From SIG607 sp045592625 (GTDB taxonomy: Bacteria; Bacillota; Clostridia; Oscillospirales; Acutalibacteraceae), in the NCBI GenBank assembly GCA_045592625.1, contig JAZNVC010000012.1, positions 1 to 64,000 on the forward strand: 64,000 nt of DNA, written 5' to 3'. This document shows positions 1 to 6,546 of the stretch, in pieces. Every line of letters begins with the position of its first letter. Positions within the stretch are counted from its first letter, which is position 1. Under the pieces are notes generated by a model. It was given only the letters and a program-made list of their open reading frames with translations. It did no database searches and was not told where the DNA came from. The translations under genes and the position numbers were made by a program.

Positions 1-1
1 T

Positions 2-88
2 ATCCGTCCGATGATCCACGGTTTTATCATCTCGGCGTTGGTCGTTGTCGTTGCGTTGTTGGTAGAAATGGCAATGGGAATCGTATAA
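2..88 (+). CDS. C-terminal end of an unidentified membrane protein (partial)
   Basis: Frame 2 is open from the window edge to a TAA at 86-88 and encodes about 28 residues that are strongly hydrophobic (ISALVVVVALLVEMAMGIV), like the last transmembrane helix of an integral membrane protein. The 5' part lies outside the window, so the family cannot be named. No obvious terminator follows for about 170 bases, until the hairpin at 257-290. A random open frame is possible, but the hydrophobic run reads like real protein. Confidence 0.4.
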   Translation: MRPMIHGFIISALVVVVALLVEMAMGIV

Positions 89-256
89 AGAGAAATAACA
101 CTATAAGAGAGCAATGAATAAATTATCCGATGCGAGTTACACGGTATTATAAACTACAATTTATCGAATTGTTTTGTGTCGACATCTAAATCGGTGCAAC
201 TTCGTTACAAATCATCGCAACCAACATTTCGAACCGAAAAAGATATCGGTTCGGAA

Positions 257-290
257 AACCCAGAAACCCGGGCGGTTTCTGGGTTTTTTC
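257..290 (+). terminator. Intrinsic terminator
   Basis: An 11-bp perfect stem (AACCCAGAAAC with GTTTCTGGGTT) has a 7-base loop and is followed by a T run. It probably ends the transcript of the partial gene at the left edge. A second small hairpin (about 231-253, CGAACCGA with TCGGTTCG) lies just before it. Confidence 0.85.
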
Positions 291-353
291 GTGCCATTTT
301 TTAAAGTGAAATTCAAAAGATATCATTTCCCAAAAACGACCTTTAGGTAGGAC

Positions 354-381
354 TTGAACTAAATTCGATATTTGCTATAAT
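354..381 (+). promoter_or_regulatory. Possible upstream sigma-A promoter
   Basis: TTGAAC (354-359) and TATAAT (376-381) are separated by 16 bases. It points at the ABC transporter operon, but a closer candidate exists at 471-499, so the two may act in tandem. Confidence 0.45.
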
Positions 382-470
382 GCTTTTGCTGCTTATAACG
401 GTTTGAGACCATTCGTTTCTAAAATAATAAATAAGGCGGTAAATGATAGTACAATATCACTTGATTGATA

Positions 471-499
471 TTGCGTTATTTTCTGTTTTATGATATAAT
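471..499 (+). promoter_or_regulatory. Promoter of the ABC transporter leader
   Basis: TTGCGT (471-476), a 17-base spacer and a perfect TATAAT (494-499). The predicted start, about 506, coincides with the first base of the inverted repeat that opens the structured leader, which supports this promoter. Confidence 0.6.
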
Positions 500-506
500 A
501 CCAAAT

Positions 507-648
507 GCGACACAGTTTAATATTACTCTGAACAGGCATACTATTGGTAAAAATGTATGCCTTGATATCATTTCCTGTTTGGAGTGAACTGTGTCGCAAC
601 AGATCAGGCTACGTTTTTCGGTGCGTAGCTTTGGCTGCGCACTTTTTT
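507..648 (+). promoter_or_regulatory. Structured leader with antiterminator/terminator (attenuator)
   Basis: The leader opens with an 11-bp inverted repeat (GCGACACAGTT 507-517 with AACTGTGTCGC 587-597) enclosing a second stem (534-541 with 555-562). A terminator follows: GTGCGTAGC (621-629) pairs with GCTGCGCAC (634-642, one G-U), then six T. The left arm of that terminator can instead pair with GCTACG at 608-613, giving a mutually exclusive antiterminator. The right arm of the first stem covers the start codon of a small ORF (591-653) that runs through the terminator. This arrangement is typical of translation-coupled attenuators upstream of antibiotic-responsive exporters; the inducer is unknown. 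Confidence 0.65.
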
Positions 649-653
649 ATTAG
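591..653 (+). CDS. Putative 20-residue leader peptide
   Basis: GTG start with GGAG six bases upstream, 20 codons and a TAG directly before the ribosome-binding site of the ABC gene. The peptide starts MSQQIRLRFSV and ends FGCALFY. Its codons overlap the antiterminator (608-629) and the terminator (621-642), so ribosome position would decide which hairpin forms. This is inferred from layout. The peptide is too short to identify by homology here. Confidence 0.5.
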   Translation: MSQQIRLRFSVRSFGCALFY

Positions 654-664
654 GAGGTTAAAAA

Positions 665-1564
665 ATGGTATTGGAACTCAAAAACATAGAAAAATCCTTT
701 GGTGAGAAAAAAGTCCTCACCGGAGTTTCATTCAAAGCAGAGGGCGGCAAAGCCTTTGGTTTGCTCGGCAGAAACGGCGCCGGCAAAACAACGTCTATTC
801 GAATCTTGATGGATGTGTTTCCTGCGAACAGTGGTGAAGTGCTCATCGACGGTCTTCCTATCGATTACAACAAAATCGGTATCGGTTATCTTCCCGAAGA
901 AAGAGGCTTGTATCCGAAGAAGATCATCATTGATCAGCTTACCTATTTTGCAGAATTGAAAGGCATGAGCCGTAAGGCAGCTGTGCAATCAATCGACTAT
1001 TGGCTTGGTCGTCTCGGTATGACCGAGTATCGCAACAAGAAGCTTGAAACTCTCTCAAAAGGTAATCAGCAGAAAATTCAGCTTATTACTGCTCTCGCTC
1101 ACGACCCCGACATCATTATTCTTGACGAGCCTTTTTCGGGTCTAGACCCTGTAAATGCAATGCTCTTAAAGGATGTGGTTAAGGAACAGATTGCGAAGGG
1201 CAAAATTGTTCTGTTCTCCAGCCATCAGATGAGTTACATAGAAGAATTCTGCGACAGCATTGCGATCCTAAATAACGGTGTTGTTGCTCTTCATGGTGAT
1301 TTGCATGATATCAAGCGTGATTATCCTCGTGACCGCTTGGTTGTAAAAACAGAAACACCCGATGCAATCATGGCTGATTTTGGCTCTTCCTGTACCGTTA
1401 TGGAAGGCGGCGATTTAATGATTCGCTTGGGTTCACCCTCCGAAAAGAAATCTACCATGACTCGCCTTGTAGAAAACTACGATATTGACGAGGTAAAGGT
1501 CTTTGAACCTTCCCTCAATGATATTTTCGTAGAGTACGCAGGCGATGCCGCACAGGAGGACTAA
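665..1564 (+). CDS. ABC exporter ATP-binding protein (NatA/YhaQ type)
   Basis: A 299-residue ABC ATPase that would power export together with the permease encoded next. Walker A GRNGAGKT is at about residues 35-42, the signature LSKGNQQK at about 125-132, and Walker B IIILDEPFSGLD near 150, followed by the switch histidine in FSSHQM. The C-terminal roughly 80 residues match the DUF4162-type extension of NatA/YhaQ-like exporters and end in the usual DIFVEY motif. It is preceded by AGGAGG and a probable attenuator, and the permease starts four bases after its stop. The substrate is unknown; sodium, peptides or antibiotics are all exported by relatives. Confidence 0.9.
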   Translation: MVLELKNIEKSFGEKKVLTGVSFKAEGGKAFGLLGRNGAGKTTSIRILMDVFPANSGEVLIDGLPIDYNKIGIGYLPEERGLYPKKIIIDQLTYFAELKGMSRKAAVQSIDYWLGRLGMTEYRNKKLETLSKGNQQKIQLITALAHDPDIIILDEPFSGLDPVNAMLLKDVVKEQIAKGKIVLFSSHQMSYIEEFCDSIAILNNGVVALHGDLHDIKRDYPRDRLVVKTETPDAIMADFGSSCTVMEGGDLMIRLGSPSEKKSTMTRLVENYDIDEVKVFEPSLNDIFVEYAGDAAQED

Positions 1565-1567
1565 GCA

Positions 1568-2809
1568 ATGAAGCAGTTTGGAAAAATATTTAAATTTGAA
1601 CTTAAAAATTATGCTAAAAACAAGGCATTTGTCGGTGTAACGATCTTTTTGATGGTGGTTATCGCTATTGTTATGTTCTTCCCTCGAATTACAGCCTTGT
1701 TTGAATCAAACGACACTTCTGATACCACCGCAGACCTTTCCGTTATGCTCGTAAAGGCAGATGATCCTACACAGGCGGATATGGTGAGAGAAACATTTGC
1801 AGCTTCCTTTACAGACTATGACGTGCAGACTACGGATGAGGAAATCAGCGTGATTAAGGATAAAATCACTTCCGGTGATATAGAGTGTGCTTTTGTAATG
1901 AACGGAGCAACTTCATTTACATATTACGTTGATAATCTTTCGATGTACGATATGAACCCCGATATCGCAACCGGTGTCCTGCAGCAGATCTATCAAATGA
2001 ATGCTATGATTAACGGCGGTATGTCAGCTGAAGATGCTGCCGGTGTTATGAGCATTCAGATTGATGGCGAAGTGGAAAGCCTTGGTAAGGATCAGATGCA
2101 GAACTTCTTCTACACCTACATTATGATTTTTGCTCTGTATATGGTCATTCTGCTTTACGGTCAAATGGTTGCAATGAGTGTTGCAACCGAAAAGAGTTCT
2201 CGTGCCATGGAGTTGCTTATCACCAGTGCAAAACCCATCAATATGATGTTTGGTAAGGTTTTAGCTGCGTGTATAGCGGGCCTTGTCCAGCTTATTGCCA
2301 TCTTTGGTTCGGCACTTGTGTTCTACAATGTGAATAAGTCCTATTGGGGAGATAACGGAATCATTGACTCAATCTTCAATATTCCGCCTGAGTTGTTTGT
2401 ATATATGCTCGTATTCTTCCTGCTTGGCTTCTTGATTTATGCGTTCCTCTATGGTGCAATTTCTTCTACGGTTTCAAAACTTGAAGATATCAATACAGCC
2501 GTTCAGCCGGTAACGTTCTTGTTCATTATTGGTTTTATGGTAGTTATGTTCTCAATGAGTAGCGGAAGTGTGGACAATATACTGATGCAGATTTGCTCTT
2601 ACATTCCGTTCACCTCACCGATGGCTATGTTCACAAGAATTGCCATGAGCACTGTGCCTTGGTATGAGATCGCAATTTCTATCGGCATTTTGGTTGCATC
2701 TACCTTTGGAATCGGAATTCTGTCTGCAAAGATTTACCGTGTTGGTGTTCTTATGTACGGCACTTCTCCTAAGATCGGCAACATCATCAAAGCAGTTTGG
2801 AAAGCATAA
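1568..2809 (+). CDS. ABC-2 family exporter permease (NatB/YhaP type)
   Basis: A 413-residue membrane protein with one N-terminal transmembrane helix (about residues 22-42), a soluble extracytoplasmic segment of roughly 140 residues and a C-terminal block of about five or six helices. This is the ABC2_membrane_3 layout of NatB/YhaP. The motif ATEKSSRAMELLITSAKP, at the cytoplasmic coupling loop, is typical of the family. It sits four bases after the ATPase with GAGGA as ribosome site, so the two are surely cotranscribed and form one exporter. The start ATG at 1568 is the only sensible choice. Confidence 0.88.
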   Translation: MKQFGKIFKFELKNYAKNKAFVGVTIFLMVVIAIVMFFPRITALFESNDTSDTTADLSVMLVKADDPTQADMVRETFAASFTDYDVQTTDEEISVIKDKITSGDIECAFVMNGATSFTYYVDNLSMYDMNPDIATGVLQQIYQMNAMINGGMSAEDAAGVMSIQIDGEVESLGKDQMQNFFYTYIMIFALYMVILLYGQMVAMSVATEKSSRAMELLITSAKPINMMFGKVLAACIAGLVQLIAIFGSALVFYNVNKSYWGDNGIIDSIFNIPPELFVYMLVFFLLGFLIYAFLYGAISSTVSKLEDINTAVQPVTFLFIIGFMVVMFSMSSGSVDNILMQICSYIPFTSPMAMFTRIAMSTVPWYEIAISIGILVASTFGIGILSAKIYRVGVLMYGTSPKIGNIIKAVWKA

Positions 2810-2820
2810 GGAGATGCGTT

Positions 2821-3012
2821 ATGAATAAATGGCGTTTATTTTCTTCTATGTTTCAAATCGTAGTTGGTGTTGCAGCAATTATTGCTTATATCGTAATTGC
2901 CGCATCCGGTGAACCGCTTGGTAAATGGACTGTCACATTATTGCTTGCCATTGCCTTTGTGGTAATTGGGGTTATCGGCATTGCAGATTGGAAGAAAAAC
3001 AATAGGAAATAG
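2821..3012 (+). CDS. Small two-helix membrane protein
   Basis: 63 residues with two hydrophobic helices (about 10-30 and 38-57) and a short basic tail (WKKNNRK). AAGGAGA lies seven bases before ATG 2821, which is preferred over an in-frame ATG at 2797 inside the permease gene. It is third in the exporter operon. Small membrane proteins of this kind accompany several NatAB-like exporters, but its role is unknown. Confidence 0.75.
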   Translation: MNKWRLFSSMFQIVVGVAAIIAYIVIAASGEPLGKWTVTLLLAIAFVVIGVIGIADWKKNNRK

Positions 3013-3131
3013 TTGTAATATTACTTGCAACCTGAAGTTTACATTTAGAAACACCGAATTGGTAGTATGTTTTTGCTGAGTGTTCTATAATTAAAGCAAC
3101 GCAGCGTTAGAAAAAATAAGGAGAAATGATT

Positions 3132-3926
3132 ATGACACTGGGTGAAAAGCTATCAAAATTAAGAAAAGAATATAACTACACACAAGAACAACTTGCTGAT
3201 ATTCTTGGCGTTTCCCGTCAGTCGATCAGCAAATGGGAGTCGGATATCGCATGTCCCGAAACCGATAAACTTATAAAAATGGGAAAACTGTTTGAATGTT
3301 CGATGGATTATCTTCTCAATGAGGATATTACCGAAAAGCAAGGGTTACAACCTGTTGAAAAAGAAAACATTTGGGATAAGTTCAAAAAGCAGCTTCACGA
3401 ACGCAAGAGCGAAAAGATGATTTTCGGTATGCCACTTTATCATATCGGAAGAAACGCACACGGATTTTTTGCAATAGGACTTAAGGCGCGTGGAGTATTT
3501 TCATTCGGTCTGCTTTCACGAGGTATTTTCTCGTTCGGTATGCTTTCTCTTGGAGTAGTTTCAATAGGTCTATTGTCACTTGGCTTGATTGCCGCAGGTG
3601 TGTTCTCAGCCGGACTTCTTGCTGTTGGTTCGATTGCTATCGGCTTATTTGCGGCAGGAGCAATCAGCGTAGGACTCATATCCTTTGGAGCTCTCTCGGT
3701 TGGCTATTTCTCATCAGGTGCGCTTGCTATCGGCAAATATGTCGCTGTTGGCGACCACGCTCACGCTATGATTGCTATTGGTCAAACTGTGGCCGACGGG
3801 AGTGTTTACAGCCATATTGGAGATCTGACAACGGCGGATATACCGAAGGTTGTAGAATGGCTTGACGGCAACGTTCCGTCTTGGTTCGGTTGGGCAAAAG
3901 AGATTTTCAAATTCTATATACAATAA
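3132..3926 (+). CDS. XRE-family regulator with glycine-periodic membrane domain
   Basis: 264 residues. An N-terminal XRE helix-turn-helix (about residues 3-60, LSKLRKEYNYTQEQLADILGV) is followed by a short linker and then by about 17 consecutive five-residue units beginning with Gly (for example GLLSR, GIFSF, GMLSL, GVVSI) and a C-terminal tail. The period-5 hydrophobic stretch may form a membrane-embedded or solenoid sensor. The start is ATG 3132, eight bases after AAGGAG, rather than ATG 3126, which is only two bases away. It follows the exporter operon and may be its sensor-regulator, but that is inference. Confidence 0.8.
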   Translation: MTLGEKLSKLRKEYNYTQEQLADILGVSRQSISKWESDIACPETDKLIKMGKLFECSMDYLLNEDITEKQGLQPVEKENIWDKFKKQLHERKSEKMIFGMPLYHIGRNAHGFFAIGLKARGVFSFGLLSRGIFSFGMLSLGVVSIGLLSLGLIAAGVFSAGLLAVGSIAIGLFAAGAISVGLISFGALSVGYFSSGALAIGKYVAVGDHAHAMIAIGQTVADGSVYSHIGDLTTADIPKVVEWLDGNVPSWFGWAKEIFKFYIQ

Positions 3927-4417
3927 AATGATAGCGTTGCATTATTTGCAATTAGATGTTCATGGAATATTAATTTGACTTTTGTAAGAAAATATTGTAA
4001 AATTATTATAGTAAAGTTTACACGGATTACTATTTGCGGTGGGTTGTACCACGATTAATAAGACCGTGATAATCACTCTTTACTCACCGCTTATACTCAC
4101 TCGAACATTTTGCGGACAAAATGGCAAATCGGGAGTTATGGGATAAGGGTGCAAGGTTTGAAAAGTATCAGGGTTTGGTTTTAGACCGAACACAGTTTAT
4201 CAGGTTTGATGTTGTCCGCAAGGTTTGACAGAGCCGATATGGAGAGTAGCCGAGGCAGGCCTAGGCGAAATTCATCGCATGCACTACCCGCATTGCAAGG
4301 CATAATCCGCTTGCCTTATTGTCGGACACGTTTGGTCGTGATCGGGACCGACAATAAATTTCATCGCTCATTTAACCCGTAATAAAGAGGCATTACGCCC
4401 TTTAGAGCATAAACCAC
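3927..4417. other. Long non-coding, structured interval at the left part of the integrative element
   Basis: About 490 bases with no credible ORF. Visible structure: a 10-bp inverted repeat TTATTGTCGG (4316-4325) with CCGACAATAA (4348-4357); a short hairpin ATTTTG-CGGA-CAAAAT near 4110; TGCGGACAA near 4113 and its reverse complement TTGTCCGCA near 4213; and CAAGGTTTGA occurring twice. It could hold an origin of transfer, an excision-related left end or a non-coding RNA ending at the terminator 4418-4447. Which one cannot be decided from sequence alone. Confidence 0.5.
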
Positions 4418-4447
4418 AAGGAGTACAGTTTTTCTGTGCTCCTTTTC
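4418..4447 (+). terminator. Intrinsic terminator
   Basis: AAGGAGTACAG pairs with CTGTGCTCCTT (one G-U) across a five-T loop and ends in TTTT. It closes any transcript coming out of the non-coding interval before the replication genes. Confidence 0.75.
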
Positions 4448-4518
4448 GTTTAATTTGGGTTCTATTGCCGGTGGTGAAGTTTTCCAATGGTGCTTATTTT
4501 ATGAAGGAGGTGGTGCGT

Positions 4519-4602
4519 ATGCTGAAAATCTTATATCTTATTCTCCATAGCATACTTAATATAACTGTTACCCTTACCGCCTCCGGCATTAGTACCCGAT
4601 AA
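4519..4602 (+). CDS. 27-residue hydrophobic peptide
   Basis: ATG 4519 is preceded by AAGGAGGTGG, a very strong ribosome site, and the frame closes with TAA 11 bases before the RBS-proximal region of the next gene. The peptide (start MLKILYLILHSILNI) is one hydrophobic helix ending in a polar tail. A longer in-frame ATG at 4501 would overlap the ribosome site. It may be a leader peptide or a toxin-like membrane peptide; function unknown. Confidence 0.5.
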   Translation: MLKILYLILHSILNITVTLTASGISTR

Positions 4603-4616
4603 CAAGAGGAGTTCTC

Positions 4617-4985
4617 ATGCTTGATAACCGGAATAATAAAACCGGTATGACGGCACCCGAGAAAAAACAGGCTGATAATATATCAGCAAAGAGTATCTAC
4701 AGTACGTTTGCTTTTAATCTAAGAGAAGAACGTAAAAAACAAGGACTTAGCCAGGAAGAATTAGCGGATATATGTGGTGTTTCCGTACATACCATCAAAC
4801 GCTATGAATCCGGCACAACAAAACAAGGCTCATTGGATGCTGCATATAAAATTGCAGCGGGTCTCGAAAAATCATTAGATGAAATGCTTGCCAGTCCATT
4901 TGACAAGAAACCTATTGATATTTTAGAGGATCCCGAAGTTCAATCAGCCATATCAGAGCTTATTCGAGTACTGAATAAGAAATAA
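4617..4985 (+). CDS. XRE-family DNA-binding regulator of the element
   Basis: 122 residues. After about 33 polar N-terminal residues, an XRE helix-turn-helix runs from about 34 to 95 (FNLREERKKQGLSQEELADI, then VSVHTIKRYESG), followed by an acidic C-terminal helix. An AGAGGAG ribosome site precedes ATG 4617. As the first sizeable gene of the replication module it probably represses the element's own promoter, as such regulators do in integrative elements and plasmids. Confidence 0.85.
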   Translation: MLDNRNNKTGMTAPEKKQADNISAKSIYSTFAFNLREERKKQGLSQEELADICGVSVHTIKRYESGTTKQGSLDAAYKIAAGLEKSLDEMLASPFDKKPIDILEDPEVQSAISELIRVLNKK

Positions 4986-4997
4986 ATTCATCAAAAG

Positions 4998-5043
4998 GCG
5001 CAGATCTGATACCGAAATGGTGCAGGTCTGCGCTGTTTCTTTT
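4998..5043 (+). terminator. Intrinsic terminator after the XRE gene
   Basis: GCGCAGATC (4998-5006) pairs with GGTCTGCGC (5025-5033) and is followed by TGTTTCTTTT. It separates the regulator from the replication genes, so those need their own promoter in 5044-5110 or readthrough. Confidence 0.75.
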
Positions 5044-5120
5044 ATACCCGGTGATTTACAATATAGACAGGTCAAGGGTGCGCACCATAGACCGAGATTA
5101 AAATAAAGGAGATTACCCCT

Positions 5121-5441
5121 ATGTTAAATATTCGTGATTTAAAAATTGATCCCGCTTCGCTTGGAGCAAAGAAGTTGTTGGTGGATATTACACCTGCCTA
5201 TGAGTACAAGGATGGTCGCCGTATGGATACCATCACCGGCTATCGCTATGTTGTGGCGCTGCCTGAACACAGTCTGGAAAAACTGGGCGTAAAAATCGAA
5301 GGCAAACAGCTTTTGGAAAAGCCCGAAGGCTTTGTTGAGGTTGAGTTTAGCGGTCTTGAAGTGTTTGCCTATGAAAGTCAAGGCAGGACTCAGATCAGCG
5401 CTAAAGCCACCGGTATTTCATTGGTAAATAATAAGTCTTAA
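5121..5441 (+). CDS. DUF961/YdcP-like mobile-element protein
   Basis: 106 residues, soluble and mixed alpha/beta, with no known catalytic motif. Size, position directly upstream of the Rep/translocase pair and the beta-rich C-terminal half resemble the small YdcP/DUF961 proteins (Orf22/Orf23) in front of the coupling protein in Tn916-like elements. That link rests on context and general shape, not on a clear motif. AAAGGAG lies nine bases upstream of ATG 5121. A single-strand DNA-binding or accessory replication role is possible. Confidence 0.55.
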   Translation: MLNIRDLKIDPASLGAKKLLVDITPAYEYKDGRRMDTITGYRYVVALPEHSLEKLGVKIEGKQLLEKPEGFVEVEFSGLEVFAYESQGRTQISAKATGISLVNNKS

Positions 5442-5446
5442 CGTGT

Positions 5447-5575
5447 GGGCGGCGCTGTAGAGCCGAAGGGGTATCAAATATTTTTCCATAAAGAAAAATA
5501 TTCCCCGGCGGCAGCGCAGCGCCGCCCTTCCATAAGGGCAAGTATTACCCTTATGGAAGCATAAGTAGCAGTAGC
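5447..5575 (+). promoter_or_regulatory. Putative circovirus-like replication origin of the element
   Basis: Three nested or adjacent palindromes fill the gap before rep. (1) GGGCGGCGCTG (5447-5457) pairs perfectly with CAGCGCCGCCC (5517-5527). (2) Inside it, AATATTTTTC (5477-5486) pairs with GAAAAATATT (5493-5502). (3) CTTCCATAAGGG (5527-5538) pairs perfectly with CCCTTATGGAAG (5548-5559). The 9-base loop of (3) plus the first stem base reads AAGTATTAC (5540-5548), identical to the porcine circovirus 2 nonanucleotide. Four bases after this stem the hexamer AGTAGC is repeated in tandem (5564-5575), placed like the Rep-binding hexamers of circovirus origins. Rep would be expected to nick between TATT and AC. 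Confidence 0.7.
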
Positions 5576-5593
5576 AAAGAAAGGAGTTTTAAT

Positions 5594-6535
5594 ATGGCTG
5601 CTAATCCACAATCACGCAAATGGATGTTGACGATAAACAATCCGCAAGACTGCGGTCTTGACCACAGCAGTATGCAAAGGCTTTTGAGTCTATTTTGTTC
5701 CGACTATTTCTGTCTTTCTGACGAAATAGCAACAACCGGAACATTCCATACTCACATTTTCATTTACTCAAAATCGCCTATACGTTTTTCCACGCTTAAA
5801 AACCGCTTTCCAACAGCGCATATCGAAAAAGCATTTGGAAGTGCAAAGGACAACCGTGATTATATCCGTAAGGAAGGCAAATGGTTAGACGACAAAAAGG
5901 CGGAAACTTCCGTTGTCGGTAGTTTTTATGAGTTTGGCTTAATTCCAAGCGAGTGTGAAGAACGAGATCCGAAGATGTTTAAGCTACTCCAAAATGTAAA
6001 GGATGGGTTATCTACCACTGAAATCATTGATGAGTCCCCGAACTTTGCATTTAAGTCCAAGGATATTGATACTCTGCGTGAGGCATACCGAGCCGAACAG
6101 TATATGAACCAAAACCGAAAACTGACCGTAACTTATCTCTATGGTGCAACCGGCACAGGCAAAACAAGTGGTATTTATAAAAAGCATCCTGCAACAGAGA
6201 TTTGCCGTATCACCGATTACAACGGCAAAAACGGTGTACGTTTTGACGCCTATCACGGACAGGATGTATTGGTGTTCGAGGAGTTTAATTCTCAGATACC
6301 TATTGAGGCGATGCTCAACTACCTTGACATCTATCCGTTAATGTTACCAGCGCGATATACTGACCGTACCGCTTGTTTTACTAAAGTATATATCACTTCA
6401 AACATACCGCTCAATGAGCAATATATTGACGTGCGACACAACCGCCTTGAAACGTGGAAGGCATTTATACGCAGAATAGACCACGTGTTTATGTATATGC
6501 CTGACGGTTCAGTTGAAGAAATTTATTTTAAATAG
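5594..6535 (+). CDS. rep: CRESS-type replication initiator (HUH endonuclease + SF3 helicase)
   Basis: 313 residues with the full signature of circovirus/plasmid CRESS Reps. HUH domain: motif I WMLTINNP (10-17), motif II FHTHIFIY (51-58) and motif III DYIRK with nucleophile Tyr90 and Lys93. Superfamily 3 helicase: Walker A GATGTGKT (184-191), Walker B VLVFEEF (225-231) and motif C VYITSN (265-270). It should nick at an origin, join to the 5' end and drive rolling-circle replication; in mobilizable elements such proteins can also serve as relaxase. The length equals that of viral Reps (about 310). AAGGAG precedes ATG 5594. The stem-loop 35 bases upstream carries the matching nonanucleotide. Confidence 0.93.
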   Translation: MAANPQSRKWMLTINNPQDCGLDHSSMQRLLSLFCSDYFCLSDEIATTGTFHTHIFIYSKSPIRFSTLKNRFPTAHIEKAFGSAKDNRDYIRKEGKWLDDKKAETSVVGSFYEFGLIPSECEERDPKMFKLLQNVKDGLSTTEIIDESPNFAFKSKDIDTLREAYRAEQYMNQNRKLTVTYLYGATGTGKTSGIYKKHPATEICRITDYNGKNGVRFDAYHGQDVLVFEEFNSQIPIEAMLNYLDIYPLMLPARYTDRTACFTKVYITSNIPLNEQYIDVRHNRLETWKAFIRRIDHVFMYMPDGSVEEIYFK

Positions 6536-6546
6536 AGGTGGTGAGT

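Noticed and set aside
393..599. 68-codon minus-strand ORF upstream of the ABC operon
   Set aside because: It lies across the promoter and palindromic leader with no RBS or family resemblance.
3440..3679. Proline-rich minus-strand ORF within the HTH/pentad gene
   Set aside because: It is a shadow of the Gly-every-fifth repeat on the opposite strand.
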